DNA from: an uncultured Eubacterium sp.
GTDB lineage: Bacteria > Bacillota > Clostridia > Lachnospirales > Lachnospiraceae
Length of the DNA: 27,141 bases
NCBI GenBank assembly: GCA_934351445.1
Contig: CAKRIZ010000032.1
Coordinates: 1 to 27,141, forward strand
Direction: 5' to 3'
Numbering within the stretch: the first letter of the stretch is position 1; each line of letters begins with the position of its first letter. Below the pieces are notes generated by a model, which worked only from the letters and a program-made list of their open reading frames with translations, was not told where the DNA came from and did no database searches. The position numbers and the translations under genes are program-made. Positions 7,089-15,158 of this stretch are shown one piece after another.

Positions 7089-8069
7089 TTACAGCATATG
7101 TGCACGCAGCTCCTCGCCGGACAACGGACTGAGATAAGCCGGGGCAATATCGAATACGGTCTTGCAGCCGCTCACGCCCTCGTTGGAAAGGCGGTTGATC
7201 GCACGTGCAAACGCGAGAATGACAGACGAGGTAAACTCCGGGTTGGAATCCAGCTTCAGGCTGTACTCTACGACATGCTTATGCTCCTTCTCCAGTCCGG
7301 TCACGCCGGTACGGAATACAAATCCGCCGTGCGGGATCTCTGCGTGATCTCTCGCAAACTCCTCCTCAGAGATAAAATGTACCGTTGTATCATACTCATC
7401 AAAATAGTTGGGCATCGTCTTGATATCCTGCTCGATCTGTGCCAGATCTGCACCTTCCTCTGCGACCACAAAGCACTCCCTCCTATGCTTCTGGCGCGTG
7501 GTCAGTTCCGGATTTGCTCCGCTTCTGACTGCCTCTAATGCTGACTCTACAGGTATTGTATACTGCTTGCCATTCTTCACGCCGGGCACTCTGCGGATTG
7601 CATCGGAGTGACCCTGGCTCACGCCCTTGCCCCAGAATGTATAGTCTTTTCCTTCCGGCAGGATCGCAGAACCGTACAGTCTCATAATCGAGAACATACC
7701 AGGATCCCAGCCGCAGGAAATCATTGCGACATGTCCGTGTTCCTTTGCCGCCTGATCGACATTGGCAAAATGCTCCGGAATTCTCGCATGTGTATCAAAG
7801 CTGTCGATGACATTAAAATATTTTGCATACTCCGGTGTCTGCTCCGGCAGATCAGTTGCAGAACCACCGCACAATACGAGTACGTCAATCTTCCCCTTCA
7901 TCTTTTCGATATCATTTACCGAATATACAGCCACTCCCTCAGTCGCCGGATGTATAGATGCCGGATCTCTACGTGTAAATATGCACACCAGTTCCATATC
8001 ATCATTTTGACGCACCGCACTCTCGACACCTCTGCCGAGGTTTCCGTAGCCTAAAATTCCAATTTTCAT
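7089..8069 (-). CDS. ddh: meso-Diaminopimelate D-dehydrogenase
   Basis: This 326-residue NADPH-dependent enzyme converts tetrahydrodipicolinate and ammonia to meso-diaminopimelate in one step, bypassing the succinylase and acetylase routes to lysine and peptidoglycan. It has the N-terminal Rossmann motif GYGNLGRG (7-14), the substrate-loop IDSFDTH (87-93) and the hallmark CGWDPGMFS (118-126). Length and start agree with known Ddh. GGGGA lies about ten bases before the ATG. It follows citrate synthase after 95 nt without a terminator, so the two may share a transcript. Confidence 0.95.
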   Translation of the reverse strand: MKIGILGYGNLGRGVESAVRQNDDMELVCIFTRRDPASIHPATEGVAVYSVNDIEKMKGKIDVLVLCGGSATDLPEQTPEYAKYFNVIDSFDTHARIPEHFANVDQAAKEHGHVAMISCGWDPGMFSIMRLYGSAILPEGKDYTFWGKGVSQGHSDAIRRVPGVKNGKQYTIPVESALEAVRSGANPELTTRQKHRRECFVVAEEGADLAQIEQDIKTMPNYFDEYDTTVHFISEEEFARDHAEIPHGGFVFRTGVTGLEKEHKHVVEYSLKLDSNPEFTSSVILAFARAINRLSNEGVSGCKTVFDIAPAYLSPLSGEELRAHML

Positions 8070-8164
8070 GTTCTCTTATCCCCTTTTTATATTTTGTTTA
8101 TTTATTATTTATTCCTGCTAATTCTCTATGTGTCTGTTTTCCTGATCCAACCAGCCACGCGTGC

Positions 8165-9538
8165 CTAGCGGTCCTCCACGGATGTGTAATCCCGGTGTGA
8201 ACCGACATAGCGGTATGCCGGACGGATGATCTTGCCGTTGTTGACCAGCTCCTCCAGCCGGTGTGCACTCCAGCCGGAAATACGTGAAATCGCAAAGATC
8301 GGTGTAAACAACTCTGTCGGTATACCGAGCATCGTATAGACAAATCCACTGTAAAAATCGACGTTTGCACAGATCGGCTTGAACAGGTGTCTGCGCTCCG
8401 CGATCAATCTGGATGCAATGCGTTCCACCGTATCATACAGTTCAAATTCGCGCTCCATCCCCTTGGCCTGCGACAACAGCCTTGCATATTTTTTCAGCAT
8501 GACCTCACGCGGATCAGAATCCGTATAGACTGCATGCCCGATACCATAGATCAGTCCGGCATGGTCAAATGCCTTTTTATCCAGAACCGCCGTCAGATAT
8601 TCCGTCAGCGAATCCTCATCGGAGATATTGCAGTTTGCACGCAGATCCTCAAACATCTGCATGACCTTCAGATTTGCGCCGCCATGTCTGGGTCCTTTCA
8701 GTGATGACATGGATGCGGCAACTGCTGAGTAGGTATCTGTACCCGAAGATGTCACGACATGATTCGTAAAGGTCGAGTTATTACCACCGCCATGCTCTGC
8801 ATGCAGTACCAGTGCCACATCGAGTACGCGTGCCTCCAGATCGGTAAACGAACCATCTTTTCTAAGCATATACAGAATATTCTCTGCCGTAGACAATTCC
8901 TTTTTGGGAGGGCGCACAAGCAGCGTCTTTTCCAATCTGAAATGACGGTATGCATAATAAGAATACACTGCCATGAGCGGCATCTTTGCTATCAACTGCA
9001 AAGACTGGCGCAGCACGTTATCGACCGATATGTTATCCGGGTCCGAATCATAGGAATACAATAACACAATACATTTTTGCAGCGCGTTCATCAGATTCGC
9101 CGGAGGTGCTTTCATGATGACATCCCTGACAAAATCACTCGACAACTCTCTCAGACTGCCGAGAATGCGTACAAAGCTCTCCAGTTCCTCCTCTTTCGGC
9201 AGCTTGCCAAACAGCAGCAGGTAGGTCGCTTCCTCAAACATAAAACGCTTTTTTGCGTTTCCGCCGATCAGATCCACGACATTGATGCCCTGAAAATACA
9301 GTTCGCCGTCGATCGGATGTGATGTTCCATCCTCGTCTACTTTGGTTGCCAGCACATCAGAGATCTCCGTGAGTCCGGTCAGCACACCTTTTCCATTTGC
9401 GTCACGAAGTCCCCTTTTTACATCATATTTCTGATAAAGTCCCTGGTCGATCGCACCTGAGATCAGACAATTCTGAACGAGTTCATCAAACTGCTGATCG
9501 AGTTCATCTCCCAGTTCCATCATCTCATGGTAATCCAT
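8165..9538 (-). CDS. Citrate synthase
   Basis: This 457-residue enzyme condenses oxaloacetate and acetyl-CoA to citrate, the entry to 2-oxoglutarate and glutamate. The catalytic residues are in place: His249 in LHAEHGGGNNSTF, His335 in GIGHAVYTDSDPR and Asp394 in NVDFYSG; GPRHGGAN (283-290) is also conserved. The LHAEHGGG form and the N-terminal extension of about 70 residues resemble the divergent clostridial group rather than E. coli GltA. The start at 9538 has GGGAG seven bases upstream; an ATG seven codons earlier (9559) has none and falls within the operator region. A promoter and repeated TTGCA/TGCAA sites precede it. Confidence 0.93.
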   Translation of the reverse strand: MDYHEMMELGDELDQQFDELVQNCLISGAIDQGLYQKYDVKRGLRDANGKGVLTGLTEISDVLATKVDEDGTSHPIDGELYFQGINVVDLIGGNAKKRFMFEEATYLLLFGKLPKEEELESFVRILGSLRELSSDFVRDVIMKAPPANLMNALQKCIVLLYSYDSDPDNISVDNVLRQSLQLIAKMPLMAVYSYYAYRHFRLEKTLLVRPPKKELSTAENILYMLRKDGSFTDLEARVLDVALVLHAEHGGGNNSTFTNHVVTSSGTDTYSAVAASMSSLKGPRHGGANLKVMQMFEDLRANCNISDEDSLTEYLTAVLDKKAFDHAGLIYGIGHAVYTDSDPREVMLKKYARLLSQAKGMEREFELYDTVERIASRLIAERRHLFKPICANVDFYSGFVYTMLGIPTELFTPIFAISRISGWSAHRLEELVNNGKIIRPAYRYVGSHRDYTSVEDR

Positions 9539-9550
9539 ACTTCCACTCCC

Positions 9551-9628
9551 AACTTGCATTGTAATTGTTGCAAACAGTCATGTTGCATTTTTTATTCATC
9601 AAACTTGCAAAATTCAACCTGCAAGTTT
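9551..9628 (-). promoter_or_regulatory. Paired inverted-repeat operators before citrate synthase
   Basis: A perfect inverted repeat AAACTTGCA-N10-TGCAAGTTT occupies 9601-9628. A weaker copy with the same arm spacing, AACTTGCA-N10-TGCAAACA, lies at 9551-9576, and a TTGCA half-site at 9583-9587 sits between them. Further half-sites occur at 9705, 9742 and 9774. The perfect copy covers the -35 region and the weaker copy lies between promoter and start codon, a layout that suggests repression or metabolite-dependent control. No matching regulator is in the window. Confidence 0.55.
9589..9617 (-). promoter_or_regulatory. Promoter of citrate synthase
   Basis: On minus, TTGAAT (9617-9612) and TAAAAA (9594-9589) are 17 bases apart. 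The -35 lies in the centre of the perfect TTGCA inverted repeat, which supports its being the regulated promoter. Confidence 0.45.
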
Positions 9629-9789
9629 CACTGCTTAAACGCAGTCATGGTCTATTTCCCATGTTTTCACTGCTTTTGCTATCATACAACATTTCCTATT
9701 GAAATGCAAGTCTCGCCTCACAATTATTCATATTTAGGCATTTGCAAAACTATTTTTGTCAGGTTTGAGGTTATGCAAGCACATTGTTA

Positions 9790-10080
9790 AGAGGTCGCAG
9801 GTCTAACGGCTGTGGGCGCAGTGGTTTCTGTCAACTGCGACTTTTGCCCAGCGAAGTGCGAGCGATTCGTAAACGAACTTCATGTCATAGCTGAAAGCCG
9901 CAGGCTATGTGTGTGAACAAAGCGAAAGACACATCGAGCCAAGGCTGAAGAAACAGCGAGACACCGCCGGGCAGCCGGAGCAGTTTGATCAGAATACTAC
10001 TGTGCCTACAGCCAGGTAGCCCGGATCATAAAAATAGTTTCGCAAACGCCGATCGGCGTCTCCCGGAGTGGCGTGGGCCA
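9790..10080. other. Gene-free block of dense hairpins (possible ncRNA or repeat)
   Basis: No convincing reading frame is present, but inverted repeats are packed end to end: GTCGCAG/CTGCGAC (9794-9841), with the alternative CGCAGT/ACTGCG (9817-9839); GAAGT/ACTTC enclosing TTCG/CGAA (9853-9881); CATAGC/GCTATG (9886-9909); AGCC/GGCT (9937-9946); CCGG/CCGG (9967-9978); CTAC/GTAG (10006-10019); and the 14-bp palindrome ACGCCGATCGGCGT (10046-10059). It is more GC-rich than the flanking operator region. It may be a structured non-coding RNA, a dispersed extragenic repeat or a degenerate element. The strand is undecided and it matches no RNA family I recognise. Confidence 0.4.
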
Positions 10081-10091
10081 AACTGTCATAA

Positions 10092-11012
10092 CTATATCAG
10101 GTATACGAGATAACCGATATAACATGCCAGCATCACTGCGCCGCATACCTTCGACAACCGCTGTCTGCGTATGACACCAACAAGCAGCAATATACCTGCC
10201 GCGAATGCAATCCATGCATCCGGAATAAATACCTGTTCAAATGAGATCGGAGTAATCAGCGCCGCTGTTCCGATCACAAACAGGATATTAAATATATTGC
10301 TGCCCACAATATTGCCGATCGCGATATCCGCATGCTTCTTTTTCGCTGCAACCAGCGACGTCACCAACTCCGGCAGACTCGTGCCGCATGCAACAATGGT
10401 CAGTCCAATCACACGCTCACTGATACCTGCCATCTGTGCCAGTCCGCACGCACCATCCACCGTGAAATGACTGCCTGCCACGATCAGTACGATACCAACC
10501 ACTAGCAATATCACACATTTCAACACAGATGTCTGTTCCTGCGTATCTGGCTGCTCCTCTTTGTTTTTCCGGACCATCCACCACAGATAACCGAGATAAA
10601 TGAGAAATAACACCCACAAAACTGCGCCATCCACACGGCTGATACACGCACCGCTCACACCGAGTACGAGCAATGCAATCGTCACAAACAGCATATATGG
10701 AATCTCCACAAGCATGGTCGACCGCTGCAGTGGCAGCGCCGCGATCAGCGCTGTCACGCCGAGAATCACGAGCACATTAAAGATATTGCTGCCGAGTACA
10801 TTACCGACTGCGATCCCGGCAGTCCCTTTCCACGCACCCTGAATACTGACTGCCGCCTCCGGCAGACTCGTTCCCATCGCCACGATCGTGAGCCCGATCA
10901 CGAGCTGTGGGATGCCAAACCGCCCCGCCAGCTTCGCTGCGCCCTCCACAAACCAGTCTGCACCCTTGATCAATGCCACAAATCCAATGACCAACAAACA
11001 TACATTCCACAT
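10092..11012 (-). CDS. Na+/Ca2+ exchanger-family antiporter
   Basis: This 306-residue inner-membrane protein has about ten hydrophobic segments and the internal duplication of the CaCA superfamily. The two alpha-repeats are GTSLPEAAVSI (47-57) with GNVLGSNIFN (70-79), and GTSLPELVTSL (210-220) with GNIVGSNIFN (233-242). A charged loop (about 146-163) separates the halves. It should export divalent cations (Ca2+, possibly Mn2+) in exchange for Na+ or H+. AAGGAGG is seven bases before the ATG. The gene lies behind a manganese-type riboswitch and its own promoter, which suggests that Mn2+ export is at least part of its job. Confidence 0.93.
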   Translation of the reverse strand: MWNVCLLVIGFVALIKGADWFVEGAAKLAGRFGIPQLVIGLTIVAMGTSLPEAAVSIQGAWKGTAGIAVGNVLGSNIFNVLVILGVTALIAALPLQRSTMLVEIPYMLFVTIALLVLGVSGACISRVDGAVLWVLFLIYLGYLWWMVRKNKEEQPDTQEQTSVLKCVILLVVGIVLIVAGSHFTVDGACGLAQMAGISERVIGLTIVACGTSLPELVTSLVAAKKKHADIAIGNIVGSNIFNILFVIGTAALITPISFEQVFIPDAWIAFAAGILLLVGVIRRQRLSKVCGAVMLACYIGYLVYLI

Positions 11013-11074
11013 AAAAAGATCCTCCTTTTTTATATTTAACAGAGGATCTCATCTCATTTACCATGTATGAAAAT

Positions 11075-11209
11075 ACAAAAAGCGAGACCTCTGCCGTATA
11101 CACAGCATAAAGTCTCGCCATTTACACATGTTCCGGGTTCTGCCTGTGTCAGAACCGTACTGACGGAAGATGCACACCATATTTACCGGTGCCGGCTACT
11201 CCCTTTTTT
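11075..11209 (-). promoter_or_regulatory. yybP-ykoY (manganese) riboswitch with terminator
   Basis: On minus the leader begins AAAAAAGGGAGTAGCCGGC, the conserved 5' signature of yybP-ykoY RNAs (GGGAGUAG), and its 3' side reads GGCGAGACTTTAT, which can pair with the first bases as P1 and carries the conserved GAGAC. Between them lies GGTTCTG/CAGAACC, a perfect 7-bp stem. Next comes an expression platform: GCGAGAC (11118-11112) pairs with GTCTCGC (11088-11082), followed by TTTTTG. That terminator uses the 3' part of the aptamer, so ligand binding should prevent it (an ON switch). The downstream cation exchanger fits. The call is from memory of the consensus, without a covariance search. Confidence 0.82.
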
Positions 11210-11233
11210 ATAAAATCACGTCTTACTGCTCAC

Positions 11234-11263
11234 ATTATATGTCAGGCAGCCAGAAAAATGCAA
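11234..11263 (-). promoter_or_regulatory. Promoter of riboswitch-antiporter unit
   Basis: On minus, TTGCAT (11263-11258) and a consensus TATAAT (11239-11234) are 18 bases apart, about 25 bases before the riboswitch. It starts just after the stop of the ABC ATPase gene, which has no terminator of its own. Confidence 0.68.
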
Positions 11264-11270
11264 GCAATTT

Positions 11271-11993
11271 TTATAAAACTTTGGATAAAAACTCTTTGGT
11301 ACGTTCGTTATGCGGATCATTGAAGATCTGCTCCGGTATACCCTGCTCCATGATCTTGCCCTCATCCATGAACAACACACGTGTAGCGACCTCTTTTGCA
11401 AAGCCCATCTCATGGGTCACGACCGCCATCGTCATGCCATCGTCTGCCAGACCCTTCATAACACCGAGTACCTCTCCGACCATCTCAGGGTCGAGTGCGG
11501 AAGTCGGCTCATCAAACAGCATCATCTTCGGCTTCATCATCAGCGAACGCACAATCGCGATACGCTGCTTCTGTCCACCGGAGAGCTGTCCGGGATAGGT
11601 ATCTGCCTTTTCTGACAGATTAACAAGCTTTAACAGGCGCAGTGCCTCCTCATTTGCCTGTTCCTTTGTCATGAGTTTGAGCTGCACCGGTGCCAGCGTC
11701 AGATTCTCCATGATTGACAGATGCGGGAACAGATTAAAGTGCTGGAATACCATACCCATCTGCTGACGGATCTTGTTGATATCCACACCTTTTTCCGTAA
11801 TATCCACCCCATCAAAGATGATCTGTCCGCCCGTCGGCTGCTCTAACAGATTCATACAGCGTAAAAATGTGGATTTTCCTGAACCGGAGGGGCCGATAAT
11901 AACGACCTTTTCGCCCGGTACGATATGCTCATTGATGTCGCACAGTACCTCATGGTCTCCAAAACTTTTGTGTAAATGATTAACGGTTATCAC
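11271..11993 (-). CDS. Polar amino-acid ABC transporter ATPase (GlnQ-like)
   Basis: This 240-residue ATPase drives uptake of a polar amino acid. It has Walker A GPSGSGKS (34-41), Q-loop [10 protein letters not shown] (82-91), signature LSGGQ (137-141), Walker B MMLFDEP (157-163) and switch His in VVTHEMGFA. The residue pattern after the signature is IAIVRSL rather than the usual IARAL, a mild variant. Its start overlaps the end of the permease gene by 14 bases, so the two are translationally coupled. It is the last gene of the binding protein, permease, ATPase operon. Confidence 0.93.
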   Translation of the reverse strand: MITVNHLHKSFGDHEVLCDINEHIVPGEKVVIIGPSGSGKSTFLRCMNLLEQPTGGQIIFDGVDITEKGVDINKIRQQMGMVFQHFNLFPHLSIMENLTLAPVQLKLMTKEQANEEALRLLKLVNLSEKADTYPGQLSGGQKQRIAIVRSLMMKPKMMLFDEPTSALDPEMVGEVLGVMKGLADDGMTMAVVTHEMGFAKEVATRVLFMDEGKIMEQGIPEQIFNDPHNERTKEFLSKVL

Positions 11994-12708
11994 TCTCGCG
12001 CAGCCTCCTCTCCAGTTTTCCCATCACCCATGTAAAGAACATGACAATGATCAGATAGATCGCCGCCACCGCAAGGAGTGGCAGTAATGCCTCAAATGTG
12101 TTACCTCTGATAATATCTCCACCACGTGTCAGTTCGTTTAATCCGATATATCCGCAGATAGATGTCTCCTTCAATAACGTAATCATCTCATTGACAAGCG
12201 CCGGCAGTACATTTTTGATCGCCTGCGGCAGGATAATCTTCTGCATCGTCACCGGATAGCTCAGTCCAAGCGACCGGCCAGCCTCCATCTGTCCCTTGTC
12301 AATCGACATGATACCGGAACGGAAGATCTCGGCAACATAGGCACCGGAATTGATACCAAACGTGAGGATTGCAACCATTACTTTATTGTTACTGCTCGCT
12401 AAAAATACGAAAAACATGAGTAACAACTGTACCATCGTCGGCGTTCCACGGATCACCGTCAGATATAACCGGCAGACTGCGTTCAAAATATTCAACAATG
12501 CACCGGTAATACCCTCCCTGCGTGACTCTGCCATCTGATCATGCGCTGTGCGGATCACTGCTACGATAATACCGATGAGCAGTCCGAGCAGCAGGGCAAA
12601 CAGCGTAACGATGATCGTTGTCTGCAGACCTTTGACAATATACAGATAACGCTGTTTTTCCACAAATACAAATATGAGTTTATCAATAAATTCCTGTAGC
12701 CAATCCAT
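11980..12708 (-). CDS. Polar amino-acid ABC transporter permease
   Basis: This 242-residue HisM/GlnP-type permease has about five membrane helices. The start matches the family ([20 protein letters not shown]), [18 protein letters not shown] follows, and the ATPase-contact EAA loop reads [22 protein letters not shown] in two parts (about 142-163). The ribosome site AAAGGG lies about ten bases before the ATG. It is separated from the binding-protein gene by 113 nt that contain a partial terminator and a short repeated element. Confidence 0.93.
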   Translation of the reverse strand: MDWLQEFIDKLIFVFVEKQRYLYIVKGLQTTIIVTLFALLLGLLIGIIVAVIRTAHDQMAESRREGITGALLNILNAVCRLYLTVIRGTPTMVQLLLMFFVFLASSNNKVMVAILTFGINSGAYVAEIFRSGIMSIDKGQMEAGRSLGLSYPVTMQKIILPQAIKNVLPALVNEMITLLKETSICGYIGLNELTRGGDIIRGNTFEALLPLLAVAAIYLIIVMFFTWVMGKLERRLRESDNR

Positions 12709-12723
12709 TTACATTTACCCTTT

Positions 12724-12740
12724 CCGTAACTGTTCCGTAC
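12724..12740. repeat. Dispersed repeat copy 1 (CGTAACTGTTCCG core)
   Basis: CCGTAACTGTTCCGTAC lies between the binding-protein and permease genes. Related copies occur at 17197-17210 (opposite orientation) and 26231-26246. All three are intergenic. Confidence 0.4.
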
Positions 12741-12768
12741 CTTCTCTATATTCCCATGCAATCTCATG

Positions 12769-12807
12769 CAAAAAGGAGACCGGGAATCTGACCATACCCA
12801 GCCTCCT
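12769..12807 (-). terminator. Partial terminator between binding protein and permease
   Basis: On minus, AGGAGGCTGGG and CCCGGTCTCCT form an 11-bp stem with two G-U pairs and a 12-nt loop, followed by TTTTTG. It starts 15 bases after the binding-protein stop. A leaky terminator or mRNA-end stabiliser here would give more binding protein than permease and ATPase, a known pattern in ABC operons. Confidence 0.65.
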
Positions 12808-12821
12808 GATGTGCGCCTGTT

Positions 12822-13583
12822 TTATTCTGCTGTGATATACTTATCGACAATTGACTGCAGTGTGCCATCTTCCTTCAGCTCTGCAAGTGCACCATTGACT
12901 GCATCTAACAGCTCTGTGTTGTCCTTGTTCAGGGCAGCCGCATAGTCCTCAGTCACATACTCGGTATCGAGGAGCTTCAGTCCCTCATTTGCCTCAACGA
13001 AGTTCTTGGCAGGCTCCTTGTCGATGATAACTGCATCTACCTTGCCCTGCGTCAATGCCATGACTGCATCTGCGCCTTTGTTATACTCCTCAACGTTCTC
13101 CTCGCCGAAATCATCTTTGGAATAAATGTCACCAGTCGTAGCTAACTGTACACCGATCTTCTTTCCTGCCAGATCATCTACGGTAGCGATATCAGAATCC
13201 TCGGTCACGATAACCGCCTGAATACCGGTTGCATAAGAATCAGAGAAGTTTACAGACTGCTTTCTCTCATCTGTGACTGTCATACCAGCGAGTCCCATAT
13301 CAGCCTTACCGGTCTGTACAGCAGTGATGATAGCATCAAACTCCATATCTTCGATCTGGAGTTCTAAACCAAGCTTATCTGCGATCGCCTGTGCAATATC
13401 TGCATCGATACCGACAACCTGATCTCCTTCATAATACTCATACGGCGGGAAATATGCATTTGTCGCCATTGTAAGTACACCGTCATTTACAGTCATACCT
13501 GTGGATGCCTTCTTGCCGCAGGCACTGAACATCGTAGCTACCATCATCGCTACGAGAGCCATTGAAAGTAATTTTTTCTTCAT
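12822..13583 (-). CDS. Polar amino-acid ABC binding lipoprotein
   Basis: This 253-residue lipoprotein captures an amino acid outside the membrane. The signal MKKKLLSMALVAMM leads to the lipobox FSAC with Cys22. The mature protein is a SBP_bac_3 domain: NAYFPPYEYYEGDQVVGID, then FDAIITAVQTGKADMGLAG and TDERKQSVNFSDSY, which carries the ligand-binding Arg. The ligand (Cys, Glu/Gln, His or other) cannot be fixed. The ATG at 13583 is chosen because GGAGG is eight bases upstream; the ATG two codons earlier is too close. It is the first gene of the operon and has a near-consensus promoter. Confidence 0.92.
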   Translation of the reverse strand: MKKKLLSMALVAMMVATMFSACGKKASTGMTVNDGVLTMATNAYFPPYEYYEGDQVVGIDADIAQAIADKLGLELQIEDMEFDAIITAVQTGKADMGLAGMTVTDERKQSVNFSDSYATGIQAVIVTEDSDIATVDDLAGKKIGVQLATTGDIYSKDDFGEENVEEYNKGADAVMALTQGKVDAVIIDKEPAKNFVEANEGLKLLDTEYVTEDYAAALNKDNTELLDAVNGALAELKEDGTLQSIVDKYITAE

Positions 13584-13599
13584 AATCATTTCCTCCCTT

Positions 13600-13612
13600 G
13601 CGCGTCACGCGC
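13600..13612 (-). other. Hairpin just before binding-protein ribosome site
   Basis: GCGCG/CGCGC with a 3-nt loop (minus reading GCGCGTGACGCGC) abuts AAGGGAGG. It could protect the 5' end of the mRNA or affect initiation. Confidence 0.4.
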
Positions 13613-13637
13613 TATCTCACTAACTATATTCTTGTGT

Positions 13638-13666
13638 ATTATACAGTAGCCGTTCTGAAAATACAA
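13638..13666 (-). promoter_or_regulatory. Promoter of amino-acid ABC operon
   Basis: On minus, TTGTAT (13666-13661), 17 bases, then consensus TATAAT (13643-13638) with TG directly before it. The leader is about 50 nt. Upstream of it are GCAT motifs spaced by 10 bp. Confidence 0.78.
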
Positions 13667-13676
13667 TGGTAGAAAC

Positions 13677-13700
13677 GCATGAAAATGCATTTATTTGCAT
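13677..13700. promoter_or_regulatory. Three GCAT motifs with 10-bp period
   Basis: GCAT occurs at 13677, 13687 and 13697, exactly 10 bp apart, among phased A and T tracts in the divergent region between the ABC and pyrB promoters. One helical turn spacing suggests curved DNA or a regulator binding one DNA face, from about -45 to -70 of the ABC promoter. Confidence 0.3.
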
Positions 13701-13733
13701 GTTTTATGAATAAAAAATGACTAAAATCTATCC

Positions 13734-13762
13734 TTGAATTTCTGTGTCCGATATTATATGAT
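13734..13762 (+). promoter_or_regulatory. Promoter of pyrBI
   Basis: TTGAAT, 17 bases, TATGAT. The predicted leader is only about 27 nt, too short for a PyrR-type or UTP-sensing attenuator. AAGGAGG (13782-13788) is the ribosome site. Confidence 0.72.
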
Positions 13763-13795
13763 AAGAAAAATACAAAAACGCAAGGAGGAATTATC

Positions 13796-14719
13796 ATGCG
13801 TCATCTCATGAGTCCGTTGGACTTGTCGGTCAAAGAGACAGAAAGATTGCTGTCTCTAGCCAACGATATTGAACAGCATCCTGAAAAATATGTCCATGCC
13901 TGTGAAGGGAAAAAGCTCGCCACCTGTTTCTACGAGCCAAGTACCCGTACCCGGCTCAGCTTTGAAGCTGCCATGCTGAATCTCGGCGGCAGTGTTCTCG
14001 GTTTTCACAGTGCAGACAGCAGTTCCGCGTCAAAAGGCGAGAGTGTCTCCGATACTATTCGCGTCATTTCCTGTTATGCAGACATCTGTGCGATCCGCCA
14101 TCCGAAGGAGGGTGCCGCACTTGTTGCCTCTCAAAAATCCCGTATCCCCGTGATCAACGCCGGTGACGGCGGTCATCAGCATCCCACCCAGACACTTACC
14201 GATTTACTTACCATCTACAGTCTGAAGGGACATTTTGACCATTTGAAGATCGGTCTGTGCGGTGATCTGAAATTTGGACGCACCGTGCATTCACTGATCC
14301 ATGCACTGATCCGCTATCCGGGCGTGGAATTCGTACTCGTCTCACCGGAGGAGCTGCGCGTACCGAGCTATATCCGAACTGATGTACTCGAAGCGAACCA
14401 CGTGCCCTATCGCGAGATGGAACGGCTGGAAGATGCGATCGGCGATCTGGACATTCTCTACATGACCCGTGTACAGAGAGAGCGCTTCTTCAACGAAGAA
14501 GACTATGTACGCATGAAAGATTTCTATATATTAGATAAAGAAAAAATGAATCTGGCACGCGAGGACATGCTGGTACTTCATCCGCTGCCCCGTGTCAATG
14601 AGATCGCAGTCGAGGTCGATGACGATCCCAGGGCTGTCTATTTCAAGCAGGCACAGTATGGTGTCTATGTGCGTATGGCACTGATCCTGACACTGCTCGG
14701 CATACAGGTAGATTCATAG
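13796..14719 (+). CDS. pyrB: Aspartate carbamoyltransferase catalytic subunit
   Basis: This 307-residue enzyme joins carbamoyl phosphate and aspartate to carbamoyl-aspartate, the committed step of pyrimidine synthesis. It has the carbamoyl-phosphate loop [13 protein letters not shown] (45-57), the mobile loop SSSASKGES (75-83), HPTQTL (129-134) and HPLPRVNEI (262-270). Length and start are standard, with GGAGG seven bases before ATG. pyrI follows after 11 nt, so the holoenzyme is of the allosteric PyrB6-PyrI6 type rather than the lone trimer found in Bacillus. Confidence 0.96.
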   Translation: MRHLMSPLDLSVKETERLLSLANDIEQHPEKYVHACEGKKLATCFYEPSTRTRLSFEAAMLNLGGSVLGFHSADSSSASKGESVSDTIRVISCYADICAIRHPKEGAALVASQKSRIPVINAGDGGHQHPTQTLTDLLTIYSLKGHFDHLKIGLCGDLKFGRTVHSLIHALIRYPGVEFVLVSPEELRVPSYIRTDVLEANHVPYREMERLEDAIGDLDILYMTRVQRERFFNEEDYVRMKDFYILDKEKMNLAREDMLVLHPLPRVNEIAVEVDDDPRAVYFKQAQYGVYVRMALILTLLGIQVDS

Positions 14720-14730
14720 GAGGTATAACA

Positions 14731-15156
14731 ATGTTAAATATCAGTGGTATTCACGAGGGTTTTGTACTCGATCATATTCAGGCAGGCATGAGCATGCGGA
14801 TCTATCACGACCTCAAGCTGGATGAACTCGACTGTCCGGTCGCAATCATCAAAAATGCCAAAAGTAATAAAATGGGTAAAAAAGATATCATCAAGGTAGA
14901 GTGCCCGATCGATGCGCTGGATCTGGACATTCTCGGTTTTATCGACCATCGCATCACCGTGAACGTGATACAGGATGATAAGATCGTAGATAAAAAAGAA
15001 CTGCAGCTGCCGAAGGAGATACACAACGTGATTTCCTGCAAGAATCCACGCTGCATCACTTCCATCGAACAGGAGTTAGAGCAGATCTTCGTGCTCACAG
15101 ATGCAGAACACGAAGTCTATCGCTGTAAATACTGCGAAACAAAATTCAAACGCTAG
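14731..15156 (+). CDS. pyrI: Aspartate carbamoyltransferase regulatory subunit
   Basis: This 141-residue subunit binds nucleotides (ATP, CTP) and sets the activity of PyrB. The nucleotide-binding N-terminal domain is followed by a zinc domain with CKNPRC and CKYC (Cys103, 108, 132, 135), which contacts PyrB. It is a little shorter at the N-terminus than E. coli PyrI but complete. GGAGG lies seven bases before the ATG. Its stop is two bases from the stop of the convergent J-domain gene, with no plus-strand terminator in between. Confidence 0.95.
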   Translation: MLNISGIHEGFVLDHIQAGMSMRIYHDLKLDELDCPVAIIKNAKSNKMGKKDIIKVECPIDALDLDILGFIDHRITVNVIQDDKIVDKKELQLPKEIHNVISCKNPRCITSIEQELEQIFVLTDAEHEVYRCKYCETKFKR

Positions 15157-15158
15157 AT

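Noticed and set aside
9527..9790. 87-residue plus ORF over the citrate synthase promoter
   Set aside because: It covers the operator array and has no ribosome site or recognisable domain.
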